From: a virus
Direction: 5' to 3' (one strand)
Length of the DNA stretch: 64,000 nt
Virus record (IMG/VR): IMGVR_UViG_3300032242_002920
Coordinates: 1-64,000 of that record
Under the pieces are notes generated by a model, which was given only the letters and a program-made list of their open reading frames with translations, was not told where the DNA came from and searched no databases. The position numbers were made by a program, and so were the translations under genes. Below, in pieces: positions 48,261-57,224 of this stretch. The first letter of the stretch is position 1. Each line of letters starts with the position of its first letter.

Positions 48261-49076
48261 ATGGCTGATAAAATTAAATATACTACACAAGACGCAGCTT
48301 TTTTAAATAGACAAGTTGGTCCACGACCTGATTTGGGTTGGGCGGTTAATAGTCCAGACATCAGTGCTAATGATAGTAAAAATTGGACCGTTCAATTAGT
48401 TAAAGCAAATAAAAAATATCTTAACCTTTGGGTTGAAGAAGCAGATATTGATTTTTCAATGTCCGGAACTACTGGTCAAAGTCGTTATAGAAGAGAATTT
48501 TATCCGCACTCTTTTAACGAACCTACATTGGTGCTAAAGGGTCGTATGCCAAATCAAAGAGAGTATAACAAATTAGCGGCGTTTGTTCGCGAGTCTCATT
48601 CAGAAGCACTTAATGCCAATGTTAATTACTCTGAAAAATCAGCAGGAAAGAAAGCTTACCCTACGGTTTCTTTAATTATGAGACCCCATGCCCCTGAAAA
48701 TCGTTTTCCAAGAACTCAAAAAGGTGGTCACCGGGGAATGCAACTTGAAGGATACATTAAATCGATTGCTGCGGGAGCACAAAAATTTGAATTCGCACCT
48801 GCATTTGAAATTCAATTTATTGTTGCGTCATCCGCCGTTTCTTCTGGAATTGGAATTTATCAAGATGATCTCGACCCCGGCTCTCAAGTTGTTAGTTGGA
48901 TGTCTATTTTTAAAGACGGTTATCTTGGTGCCAAATCTGGTTATCAAATTAAAGAGGCGATTGGACAAAGTACTCCGGGTTATTATATTAATGCTGCCGG
49001 AGAATCCGTTATTGAGCAACCTAAAGGTGCGCAAATTAATCACCGAGGCGTGGTTCCAAACGATTTAAGTAAATAA
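48261..49076 (+). CDS. Baseplate-proximal tail protein, 271 aa
   Basis: Starts directly after the previous stop, with AAGGCGG as ribosome-binding site. The middle has WTVQLVKANKKYLNLWVEEADIDFSMSGTTGQSRYRREFYPHSFNEPTLVLKGRMPNQREYNKLAAFVRESH, which looks like a second tube-like domain. It precedes the hub paralogues and may join tube and hub. No enzyme motif. Confidence 0.55.
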   Translation: MADKIKYTTQDAAFLNRQVGPRPDLGWAVNSPDISANDSKNWTVQLVKANKKYLNLWVEEADIDFSMSGTTGQSRYRREFYPHSFNEPTLVLKGRMPNQREYNKLAAFVRESHSEALNANVNYSEKSAGKKAYPTVSLIMRPHAPENRFPRTQKGGHRGMQLEGYIKSIAAGAQKFEFAPAFEIQFIVASSAVSSGIGIYQDDLDPGSQVVSWMSIFKDGYLGAKSGYQIKEAIGQSTPGYYINAAGESVIEQPKGAQINHRGVVPNDLSK

Positions 49077-49077
49077 T

Positions 49078-50700
49078 ATGAAAAGACTAGTTTATTCGCC
49101 TTCAGTTAAAGCGTGGGTAAAATCTGATTCAGGAGTAATAGATTTAAGTCCATATATCACTGATTGCAAAATTGAAAGAAAAGTAAATGATATAAGTACC
49201 GCTGAAATTACCTTTAGAAATCCTAGGGTATTACAAGACGGTAAACCTCGTTTTATGTTCACCGAAAAAACAAAAAACGATGGAACTGTTGGACCCGTTT
49301 TTCATCCTATGGACCCCATCACAATTGTTTTAAAAAGACTTGATGGCAAACCCGTTCAAGTATTTACGGGATATTGCGACAACGTGCCATATGTTCAGTT
49401 GTTTCCCGGAACTGCAAAAATTACTGCATCTTGTACTCTTAAAAGACTTCTTTACACTTATTGGGATCCGGGACTTGTTTTTGTTCGTGATTTTATGAAA
49501 AATTATGGATGGAGTTTAGGTGGCGATGGAGTAGTTCGACGCGGAAGTGGTGATTCGTATTTAACAGACACCACAAAAATTACTAATAATCAATTAAATG
49601 ATTCCAGTATTGGCAATTTGGTTTATGTTGTTTTAAATGAAATCGGTGGCTGGGATCCAAGTAATATTTTTATTGAACCACTTCCAGAAAATATTGGCGG
49701 AATTATCAGTCAATTATTTGATCAAATTGTAAGCGATAATAAAAAAGTTAATGCTGACATAGCAAAAGTGTTACAAGACATTGTTGGTAGCGGATCTTTT
49801 GGTACGTCAGGAACAGGATCGGGTATTTCAAATCAAACCACCGGCACGGTAACCATTATTGGTGACAGTATTACATACTACAGTGAAACTGCAATTCAGA
49901 ATGCAATATCAAACGCTCAAATTTTTGCGCAGATAGGAAAGCATATGAAACTTGATGCGGGAACAACTAACGGTGGAGATTCTGGATTAAAAATTCTTAA
50001 AGATAATAAAAATTCGCTTGGCGATGTTGTTGTTATTGCCTTGGGAACAAATGATGAAGACGTAAAAAATCCATCAACGTTTGAAGGTTGGATCGATCAA
50101 GCAATGCAAATTATTGGTTCTACTAAAACCGCCGTATTTGTTACTGTAACAAATAATGATAATGTTAACAATGCTATTAGAAATAGGGTTGCAAAATTTA
50201 ATAATTTAAAAATTGCCGATTGGAAATCAAAGGCACAACTTGGACCAGATGGCATTCACCCTACCGCTCACGGTCAAAAGGTATTTGCAAAAACTATAGC
50301 AGATGTTGTTAATTCAATTTTACCTGCAAACCCAGAAGCTACTACGGGAACTGCGGTTTACGAAGGAATTCGTATGGCGTCTTGGATTGTTCCAATTCTT
50401 AAATGGGCAAGGCAACATGGTTGGAATGGAACAATTATAAATGGATATAGATCATACGCTAAGCAAAAAGAACTTCATGACGCATGGATTGCAAGAGGCA
50501 AAACTGGTCTTCCGGCAGCCGCGCCGGGTACAAGTAATCACGAAGGAAGCGAGTTTCCTCGCGGTGCTGTCGATGTAGATGAAGCTTCCGCTCCCGAATT
50601 AAGTAGAATTCTTTTAAGTGGGCCATACGCTACTACTTTGGTATACGCTGGAGATGCTGACGTTGTTCACTTTTCACATCCTCATAACGGTGGATTTTAA
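49078..50700 (+). CDS. Baseplate hub paralogue 1 with SGNH and M15 domains, 540 aa
   Basis: Residues 1-243 are the shared hub domain (YSPSVKAWVKSDSG..DLSPYITDC, FHPMDPITIV, VQVFTGYCDNVPYVQLFPG, ASCTLKRLLYTYWDPG). It resembles the N-terminal half of gp27/late-control-D hubs of actinophages. A Gly/Ser linker leads to an SGNH hydrolase (G262-D263-S264; G323-T-N325-D326; D391-x-x-H394). Residues 425-540 carry an M15-type carboxypeptidase: INGYRSYAKQKELHDAW, TSNHEGSEFPRGAVDV (H488, D499) and VVHFSHP (H531). It could de-acylate and cut peptidoglycan at the point of penetration. Confidence 0.8.
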   Translation: MKRLVYSPSVKAWVKSDSGVIDLSPYITDCKIERKVNDISTAEITFRNPRVLQDGKPRFMFTEKTKNDGTVGPVFHPMDPITIVLKRLDGKPVQVFTGYCDNVPYVQLFPGTAKITASCTLKRLLYTYWDPGLVFVRDFMKNYGWSLGGDGVVRRGSGDSYLTDTTKITNNQLNDSSIGNLVYVVLNEIGGWDPSNIFIEPLPENIGGIISQLFDQIVSDNKKVNADIAKVLQDIVGSGSFGTSGTGSGISNQTTGTVTIIGDSITYYSETAIQNAISNAQIFAQIGKHMKLDAGTTNGGDSGLKILKDNKNSLGDVVVIALGTNDEDVKNPSTFEGWIDQAMQIIGSTKTAVFVTVTNNDNVNNAIRNRVAKFNNLKIADWKSKAQLGPDGIHPTAHGQKVFAKTIADVVNSILPANPEATTGTAVYEGIRMASWIVPILKWARQHGWNGTIINGYRSYAKQKELHDAWIARGKTGLPAAAPGTSNHEGSEFPRGAVDVDEASAPELSRILLSGPYATTLVYAGDADVVHFSHPHNGGF

Positions 50701-51978
50701 ATGAAACGCCTTGTATATAGCCCTTCAGTTAAAGCGTGGGTAAAAACTGATTCTGGTGTTGTAGATCTTAGTCCGTATATTATTAACTGTACAATTAAAA
50801 GAAATATTGACGATGTTAGTAAAGCTGAAATTACTTTTAGAAATCCTAAAGTAATTCAAAGCGGTAAAAACAGATTCATGTTTACTGAACACGAAGATGA
50901 AAATGGTCAAATCAAACCAGTTTTTCACCCCATGGATCCTATCACAATTGTTATGGAAAGAGTTGCAAATAAACCCGTTCAAGTATTTACCGGTTATTGC
51001 GATACAACTCCATATGTTCAATTATTTCCGGGTGCCGCTAAAATTAACGCGTCTTGTACTTTAAAGAGACTTTTGTATACGTACTGGGATCCCGGCCTTC
51101 TTTTTGTTCGCGATTTTATGAAAAATTACGGATGGACTATTGGTAATAACGGTCAAGCCGTAAATGAAAAACTTTCGACAAAAGCAGAAAATTTTGCTGA
51201 TAAACCGGCTAAATCGGTCAATCTTAATGATTCTAGTATCGGCAATTTAGTTTATGCAACTCTTAATGAAATTGGCGGCTGGGACCCAAGTAATATTTAC
51301 ATTCAACCTTTGCCCGACAATATTGCAACAACTGTATCCAAACTTTTTGACGAAATTGTTCAAGAAGACAAAAATATTGAAGAAAGTTTAGCGGATGTTA
51401 TGCAAAAAATTGTTGGTAGTGGAAGTTATGGAACTCTAGGTACCGTGAATGGTAGCAGTCAAGCATCTACTGGGGGTGGTGGAAGCGTTGGAACGGCCCC
51501 CGTTGCGGCGGCAAATGCCCCACAATTATTACAAAAATTAATTAACGAATGTAATCGTATTGCAAATCATAGGACCTATTATTCTCAAGCGCACAGAAAT
51601 GGTTCCGCTGGTGTTCAACAACCAAATAAAGCCAGTGACGGGTCGTATTATTTTGACTGCTCTAGTTTTGTATCATATATAATGAATTTCATCGGACATT
51701 ATGGGGGCAATATGACTTGGGCAGAAGTTTCAGGATGGTTTCAAAGTAGCTGGGGTAAACAGGGCAAGGGTAAATACTTAACTGTTTGGGCTAACCCGGA
51801 GCACGTTTTCTTAGAGATTAAAGATCAAAATGGATCGTCTAAATTTATTGGAACTTCGAGTTATATTGAGGGGCAAAATCCCGATTCAAATAGTCCCGTT
51901 GGTCACAGTCATACAGTTGGTTGGATGGGCAGTTATACCACTGATGCGTTTACTCCTAAGCACATTCCGGGGTTTTAA
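50701..51978 (+). CDS. Baseplate hub paralogue 2 with NlpC/P60 domain, 425 aa
   Basis: Residues 1-245 repeat the shared hub domain with high protein similarity to the neighbours. A Gly/Ser/Ala-rich linker (246-275) is followed by an NlpC/P60 or amidase-type domain: helix LLQKLINECNRIANHRTYYSQ, then GSYYFDCSSFVSYI (nucleophile C320) and NPEHVFLEI (H368). It starts immediately after the first paralogue. It probably hydrolyses stem or cross-link peptides. Confidence 0.8.
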   Translation: MKRLVYSPSVKAWVKTDSGVVDLSPYIINCTIKRNIDDVSKAEITFRNPKVIQSGKNRFMFTEHEDENGQIKPVFHPMDPITIVMERVANKPVQVFTGYCDTTPYVQLFPGAAKINASCTLKRLLYTYWDPGLLFVRDFMKNYGWTIGNNGQAVNEKLSTKAENFADKPAKSVNLNDSSIGNLVYATLNEIGGWDPSNIYIQPLPDNIATTVSKLFDEIVQEDKNIEESLADVMQKIVGSGSYGTLGTVNGSSQASTGGGGSVGTAPVAAANAPQLLQKLINECNRIANHRTYYSQAHRNGSAGVQQPNKASDGSYYFDCSSFVSYIMNFIGHYGGNMTWAEVSGWFQSSWGKQGKGKYLTVWANPEHVFLEIKDQNGSSKFIGTSSYIEGQNPDSNSPVGHSHTVGWMGSYTTDAFTPKHIPGF

Positions 51979-53207
51979 TGAAACGATTAGTTTATTCACC
52001 GTCAATTAAAGTTTGGGTAAAAACAGATTCGGGCGTTGTTGATTTAAGTCCATATGTCGTCAATTGCAGAATTGAACGCAAAATTGATGACGTAAGTTTT
52101 GCCGAAGTTGAATTTCGAAATCCTAAAATTACTCAAAATGGTAAAAATCGATTTATGTTTACTGAGCATGAAACTGACGGTAAGGTACTGCCAGTTTTTC
52201 ATCCCATGGATCCAATTACCATAGTTGTTGAAAGATTAGCTGGCAAACCCGTACAAGTGTTTACTGGTTATTGTGATACGGTTCCAGACGTTCAATTATT
52301 TCCGGGAACGGCAACAATTAAAGCATCTTGTACTCTTAAAAGATTACTTTATACGTACTGGGATCCGGGACTTCCTTTCGTTCAAGAATTTTTAAAAAAT
52401 TATGGATGGAATTTAGACATGACAACCGGTAAAGCTGGAAAACCATTAAGTACGGAAAATCAAAATGTTTCTAAAGTAAATAAATTAAACGATTCTAGTA
52501 TTGGTAATTTGGTTTACGCGGTTTTAAATGAAATCGGCGGTTGGGATCCGAGTAATATTTTTATTCAACCATTACCCGGAAATATTGCAGACATCGTTTC
52601 AAAACTTTTTGATGAAATAGCAAAAGAAAACAAAAATGTTAATAAAGAAATTGCAGACGTTTTACAAAAAATTGTTGGCAATGGTACATTTGGAACAGCT
52701 TCAGCAGGAGGCGGAGGTGGTAGCGCTCCCGGAGGCGAGCCGGGAACAAGTGGCGCGGTTCATAATTTAAGACAAAAAATCAACATTATACGCGCATCCG
52801 CAAATCAATATGGCATTCCACCTGAGTTTCCTCTTGCAGTTGCTATTGTTGAAACCAGTTTGGAAGATAATGCGGATACTGGAACTTATCATGGTTGGTA
52901 CCAATGGGCAAGTTCTGAATCCTATGTTGGTCAACCAACTTTGGATATGTCAAAGGCGCACGACCTTGGTTATGCATCAGGGCAATTTTGCAGAGCAGCC
53001 AAAGCTCGTGAAAAATACAAACAATATGGGTACCCAACATGGGCTAGATCTTGTCAGTTAAATCCATCTAGCGTTAATAACGCTGCGACGCATGGAATAT
53101 ACGGGGCCTTTAATCCAAACCCAGATAGCAATGCATTGTACAGTGACGCTAGATTTCCAGAATTTATTAATCAAGCTAAAGAATATTTAAGACAGTATCC
53201 AAACTAG
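51978..53207 (+). CDS. Baseplate hub paralogue 3 with transglycosylase-like domain, 409 aa
   Basis: Residues 1-240 are the third copy of the shared hub domain. After a Gly-rich linker (241-260) comes a lysozyme/SLT-like domain: helix KINIIRASANQYGIPPEFPLAVAIVETSLEDNADTGTYHGWYQW, with E292 in the place of the catalytic acid, then a long helical region. It is expected to cut the glycan strand between MurNAc and GlcNAc. It overlaps the previous stop (TAATG). Confidence 0.78.
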   Translation: MKRLVYSPSIKVWVKTDSGVVDLSPYVVNCRIERKIDDVSFAEVEFRNPKITQNGKNRFMFTEHETDGKVLPVFHPMDPITIVVERLAGKPVQVFTGYCDTVPDVQLFPGTATIKASCTLKRLLYTYWDPGLPFVQEFLKNYGWNLDMTTGKAGKPLSTENQNVSKVNKLNDSSIGNLVYAVLNEIGGWDPSNIFIQPLPGNIADIVSKLFDEIAKENKNVNKEIADVLQKIVGNGTFGTASAGGGGGSAPGGEPGTSGAVHNLRQKINIIRASANQYGIPPEFPLAVAIVETSLEDNADTGTYHGWYQWASSESYVGQPTLDMSKAHDLGYASGQFCRAAKAREKYKQYGYPTWARSCQLNPSSVNNAATHGIYGAFNPNPDSNALYSDARFPEFINQAKEYLRQYPN

Positions 53208-53256
53208 CAAAGTAGCATTACCTTTAGAGTAATAAGAGAAAGATAGGAATAAAATT

Positions 53257-54777
53257 ATGAGAGCAAATGCGCCCGCAGGCGGACCGGCAACACCGGCAGT
53301 AAAGAAACCCGCTAATATTTTTCCACAAGGAACTAGTCAAAACGTTCATAAGATTCAAACTGATGCGGGAACGTATGGTGCGTCGGTTAACGGAAATACA
53401 GTTAAATATCAAACGTATGTAATACACACTGCGGGAACCCATTTTGATGTTGCAGCCCCTGTTAAATGTTTAGTCGCATCAGTTAAAAATTCGGGTAATA
53501 ATAAAAAAGTTTTAATTCAATTTTTAGAAACCATCGGTCTTTATAAAGCCGGTGATTATATGTCAATTTCTGCGCTTTCTGGCAGTATTAGCATTGGACA
53601 TCAATACAAAAAGGGCGCAGTTATTGGAACCAGTAGTGATAATACGGTTTCTATTGCTATGAATCCATCAGGAGCCAAAAATGGACGTATTACTCTTGAT
53701 GGAGCGGCTGACCCAGCAAAATTTGTTGATTATGCTCAAGGAGTGGCCGATGCAGCCGGGAATCCAACTAGTGCAACTAGTGCAACTGGAACTAATAATG
53801 ATACTGCTAGCGCTGGTGGAACGGACGTAGGTTCCATTGCAAAAGCTGCGGCATTTTCTACATTTTTTACACTGCCGGGTATCTTCAATACTTATGAATC
53901 TCAAAGTTTAACTGGTCAAAGAAGCTTAATGAATGATCAGCCACTTATGCCATTTATTCAACAATTATGTGGAGCTTGCCTTAGGCATTTTATGTCTACT
54001 CCTACCGGCGATTTCTTTGCATTTTATCCAGATTATTTTGGCGGATTAGGTAAAACCGCCTATTGGCTTATTGAAGACATTGAAGTTATAAATGGAAGTA
54101 TTGAATTATCTGACGATCAATTGGCAACTCATGTTTACGTTGTTGGAGACATTGTTGGAGCGCCATCCGGTGCGCTTGGAGGTAATGGTATTGATACATT
54201 AGATCGTTTAAACACGGGTGGAGTGGTAACTATTTTCAATGCATTTATGGCTGATTTCTTAAATGGTACAGATGTTTCTGGAGCCGCTAAAGTAGATAAA
54301 ACAAAGTACCCAACTCTTGCTGACAAAGCTGACGCCATCGCGTTCCTTCAAAAGTATGGGGCCAGACCATATTACGAAGAACAACCTACAGTTCGAGCGC
54401 CCATTTATGAAGCATTTTTAGCTTATCAAAAATTTTGTTTAAAATGGTCCGATCAATTTAAAACGACGTTTGAATTTACTTTTATGCCTGAACTTTATCC
54501 GGGCGGTTTAGTTGCATTTCCAGAGCATGGTTTGCAATGTTATGTTAACTCCGTAACGCATAACTGTTCTTACGAAACAGGATTTACTACAACTGCTGAA
54601 TTATCAGCGCCCTCTGCATTTAAGGGTGGCGATGGCAATCCACTTGATCCGGATAAAGCATGGGTTCACGCTGGCATGATTAGGTCTTGGCCAACCGATG
54701 ACAATGTTGGCGCTTTTACAGGAGCTACGGATACGGATCCAGCCCAACAAAAAACTAAGGGCAAGGGCAAGAAATAA
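53257..54777 (+). CDS. Second-half hub protein with degenerate M23-like domain, 506 aa
   Basis: The C-terminal part, with FAFYPDYFGGLGKTAYWLIEDIEVINGSIELSDDQLATHVYVVGDI, resembles the second half of actinophage late-control-D/gp27-like hubs, which the three paralogues lack. Residues 50-140 resemble the duplicated hybrid motif of M23 peptidases (GTHFDVAAPVKCLVASV, then ISIGHQYKKGAVIG). The HxxxD and HxH metal residues are not conserved, so this part is probably inactive or structural. It stands right after the three paralogues with AGGAA before the ATG, so it likely completes one hub together with them. Confidence 0.65.
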   Translation: MRANAPAGGPATPAVKKPANIFPQGTSQNVHKIQTDAGTYGASVNGNTVKYQTYVIHTAGTHFDVAAPVKCLVASVKNSGNNKKVLIQFLETIGLYKAGDYMSISALSGSISIGHQYKKGAVIGTSSDNTVSIAMNPSGAKNGRITLDGAADPAKFVDYAQGVADAAGNPTSATSATGTNNDTASAGGTDVGSIAKAAAFSTFFTLPGIFNTYESQSLTGQRSLMNDQPLMPFIQQLCGACLRHFMSTPTGDFFAFYPDYFGGLGKTAYWLIEDIEVINGSIELSDDQLATHVYVVGDIVGAPSGALGGNGIDTLDRLNTGGVVTIFNAFMADFLNGTDVSGAAKVDKTKYPTLADKADAIAFLQKYGARPYYEEQPTVRAPIYEAFLAYQKFCLKWSDQFKTTFEFTFMPELYPGGLVAFPEHGLQCYVNSVTHNCSYETGFTTTAELSAPSAFKGGDGNPLDPDKAWVHAGMIRSWPTDDNVGAFTGATDTDPAQQKTKGKGKK

Positions 54778-56720
54778 TGGCTATTAAACATTTTGTTAAT
54801 CCATCGTTGGGTCCTAGACAAATGGGGCTTATTACAACTGTTGAACCTGCAACTCGCAAAATTGAAGCAAAATTAAAAGATGGTGGAGAGATTGCAGTTT
54901 CGCTCTTTGATATTCCTCCATTTTTTGTTTGGCCTAAAGTGGGCGACCTTTGGATTATTCGTAAAGATGGTGGATATTGGAAACTTGATACTAAAATTGA
55001 TACGGATAAAGAATACCCTGTAGATAATTTAAATGCAGGCGAGGGTAAAATTAGCGCGGACATTATCAAAACACCGTCTGGTAAAAACGTCGTCGTTGTT
55101 GATAAAACAAATGGCACTAACGGCCAAGTTGTTCAATATAAAGATGGCGCATGGATTCTTGGAGAAGTTGTAACCAGCGGAGGGTCCAGTACAGATATTC
55201 AGGCTACTGTAGCTGGGTCAGCCGCCGGAACAGATCCAACAGTAACAAAAAGAGTTGTTGGAACAACAACTTATTTTGATTTTACAATTCCTAGCGGAGC
55301 AACTGGCGCACAAGGTAATCCCGGAGCCGTTCAAACTGTTACCACATCTTCTGGGTCTGGTATCACAATTGGAGGAACCGGTGCTAATCCAACTGTAAGC
55401 ATTGACACAACAAAAGTTGCAACTTATAGCGGATCTACTCTTGCATCTGGAATCACATCATCTTCTTTAACCAAAATTGGCACATTGTCATCTGGCGCTG
55501 GAACGGCTTTTGTTAAAACAGACGGAAGCGGAAATTTAACTACTGATTCAAATACATATCTTACTGGCAACCAAACTATTACTATGTCAGGAGATGTTTC
55601 CGGTAGCGGTACAACTTCAATTACTAATATGGCAATTGGTTCTGGTAAAGTTACAGATTCTATGATTAATGCCGGTATAACTACCGGTAACGCCAGTCCT
55701 ACGTCGGGAGCCGCATCTTCGCTTCTTGTCAGCGCGGGGAACGCCCTTGGTTCTACAATTACTTCAACTAATCCAGTTATAGATAAATCATATCTTAATA
55801 ATACAATCGCTTCAACGGTTGATATTTCTACTGCCGCAATCTCGACTGGTACAAAAATTGTAAACATTGGAACCAATTCTGCTGCTGGTTCAACGACCAA
55901 TATTAATATTGGCTCGCAAGCAGGAACCGCTGGTTTAAATATATATTCTGGAGCGACAACTGCCGCAATGTCTTTTGGCGTATATGGATCGACGCCATTA
56001 ATTAGCTTCGGAACCAGTGCTTTGATAACTGACATTAATATGAATAGTCATAAAGTTACAAATGTTACAGATCCAACTTCCGCTCAAGATGCGACGACTA
56101 AGAATTATGTCGATTATAATGGAAGATTAAATTTTTCTACAACTGGTTACACTGCTAAGGCATCAATTGTGTGTGTGCAACAAAGACCGGAAATAGTTCA
56201 AGGTGTAACAAATATCAGTTTATCAACTGCGGGTTATACCTATTATGTCAAGTTTATTCCATCTACATCTATTACCGTTACTGCCGGATCTTCTACGGTT
56301 AAAGTATATAATACATTAAGCTCTAATTCAACTTTTAATGGTAAAATCAGATTTTATGATAGTTCGGGTAATTATTTGCTTAATTCTGGTTTAACTACAG
56401 TTGTAGAAACTTCTACAATTACATTAAGTGGAGGCGCGGGACTTAAAACTGGAACTTTTGGCGGAGGTATGACTGGCACCGCCTCTCTAACAGCGGGAAC
56501 GGTTTATTGGGCTGGAATTTGGGTTCCAACTACTGCAACTGGTACGGCCCCGGTTCTTTCTGATTCTTCATATTTACAAAATCAAGCTTGGTACGGTACC
56601 GGATTAACACTTGCTAATGCGGATTATTATGTATCAACTTCTACAAGTACCGGAAATCCACCCGCGACTATAACAGGTGCATCTGCAACTCAGGGTCCAT
56701 TTATTCTTATTACTCCATAA
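54777..56720 (+). CDS. OB-fold baseplate spike fused to a fibre, 647 aa
   Basis: The N-terminal 75 residues (GLITTVEPATRKIEAKLKDGGEIAVSLFDIPPFFVWPKVGDLWIIRKDGGYWKLD) look like the OB-fold of spike/gpV/gp5-like proteins that seat on the hub. The rest is fibre-like: GATGAQGNPGA, NPTVSIDTTKV, TGNQTITMSGDVSGSG, DINMNSHKVTNVTDPTSAQDATTKNYVDYNG and a beta tip. So the spike carries its own fibre rather than an ordinary needle. The TAATG overlap couples it to the hub gene. Confidence 0.65.
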   Translation: MAIKHFVNPSLGPRQMGLITTVEPATRKIEAKLKDGGEIAVSLFDIPPFFVWPKVGDLWIIRKDGGYWKLDTKIDTDKEYPVDNLNAGEGKISADIIKTPSGKNVVVVDKTNGTNGQVVQYKDGAWILGEVVTSGGSSTDIQATVAGSAAGTDPTVTKRVVGTTTYFDFTIPSGATGAQGNPGAVQTVTTSSGSGITIGGTGANPTVSIDTTKVATYSGSTLASGITSSSLTKIGTLSSGAGTAFVKTDGSGNLTTDSNTYLTGNQTITMSGDVSGSGTTSITNMAIGSGKVTDSMINAGITTGNASPTSGAASSLLVSAGNALGSTITSTNPVIDKSYLNNTIASTVDISTAAISTGTKIVNIGTNSAAGSTTNINIGSQAGTAGLNIYSGATTAAMSFGVYGSTPLISFGTSALITDINMNSHKVTNVTDPTSAQDATTKNYVDYNGRLNFSTTGYTAKASIVCVQQRPEIVQGVTNISLSTAGYTYYVKFIPSTSITVTAGSSTVKVYNTLSSNSTFNGKIRFYDSSGNYLLNSGLTTVVETSTITLSGGAGLKTGTFGGGMTGTASLTAGTVYWAGIWVPTTATGTAPVLSDSSYLQNQAWYGTGLTLANADYYVSTSTSTGNPPATITGASATQGPFILITP

Positions 56721-56758
56721 CTTGAATCACACGCTTCACATATGACAAATACGCGCAG

Positions 56759-56770
56759 TTAATATATGAC
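56759..56770 (+). promoter_or_regulatory. TAATAT box abutting a leaderless start
   Basis: TTAATATATGAC directly precedes ATG 56771, matching the motif before 39506, 21266 and 13302. No Shine-Dalgarno sequence is present in the 50-base gap after the spike gene. Confidence 0.55.
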
Positions 56771-57220
56771 ATGACTTGGAGTTTAAAATTAACAGCAGAT
56801 GGAGATTTGGCTCTAGGTAGCCATGGATTTGCCGAGGTTGCGAATGAAGAAAAACTTATTCAAGATTTGCGATGCGAATTATTGGAACCTAAAGGGTTAA
56901 ATCCTTTAAACCCTCAATATGGTTCAAACCTTGAAGGCGAATTGTCTTCTGATTTTATGACAACTGACAATGAGCTAATGACAAGGATTGAGGCCGATAT
57001 TATGGAGGTTATTAAAAGTTACCAAGACCGACAGCTTGCTAGGGCAAAATACGACAAAATGGTTAGAGGTTCAGCCACTTTGACTCCAAAAGAAGTAGTG
57101 GTTGCCGCTCAAATTTCAAATTTTGTTCCTAATCAAACAAGCGTAAATGTTACCGTAGACATTACCACTGCTTCGTCAAGTCCAACTCAATACCCCGTAC
57201 AACTCAATCTTACAATTTAA
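56771..57220 (+). CDS. Baseplate wedge protein, gpW/gp25-like
   Basis: The 149 residues fit the gp25/gpW family (GDLALGSHGFAEVANEEKLIQDLRCELLEPKGLNPLNPQYGSNLEGELSSDF...). In T4 and Mu-like phages this protein sits in the wedge and helps to trigger sheath contraction. A nearby baseplate J-like gene supports the call. Confidence 0.8.
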   Translation: MTWSLKLTADGDLALGSHGFAEVANEEKLIQDLRCELLEPKGLNPLNPQYGSNLEGELSSDFMTTDNELMTRIEADIMEVIKSYQDRQLARAKYDKMVRGSATLTPKEVVVAAQISNFVPNQTSVNVTVDITTASSSPTQYPVQLNLTI

Positions 57221-57224
57221 TTAA

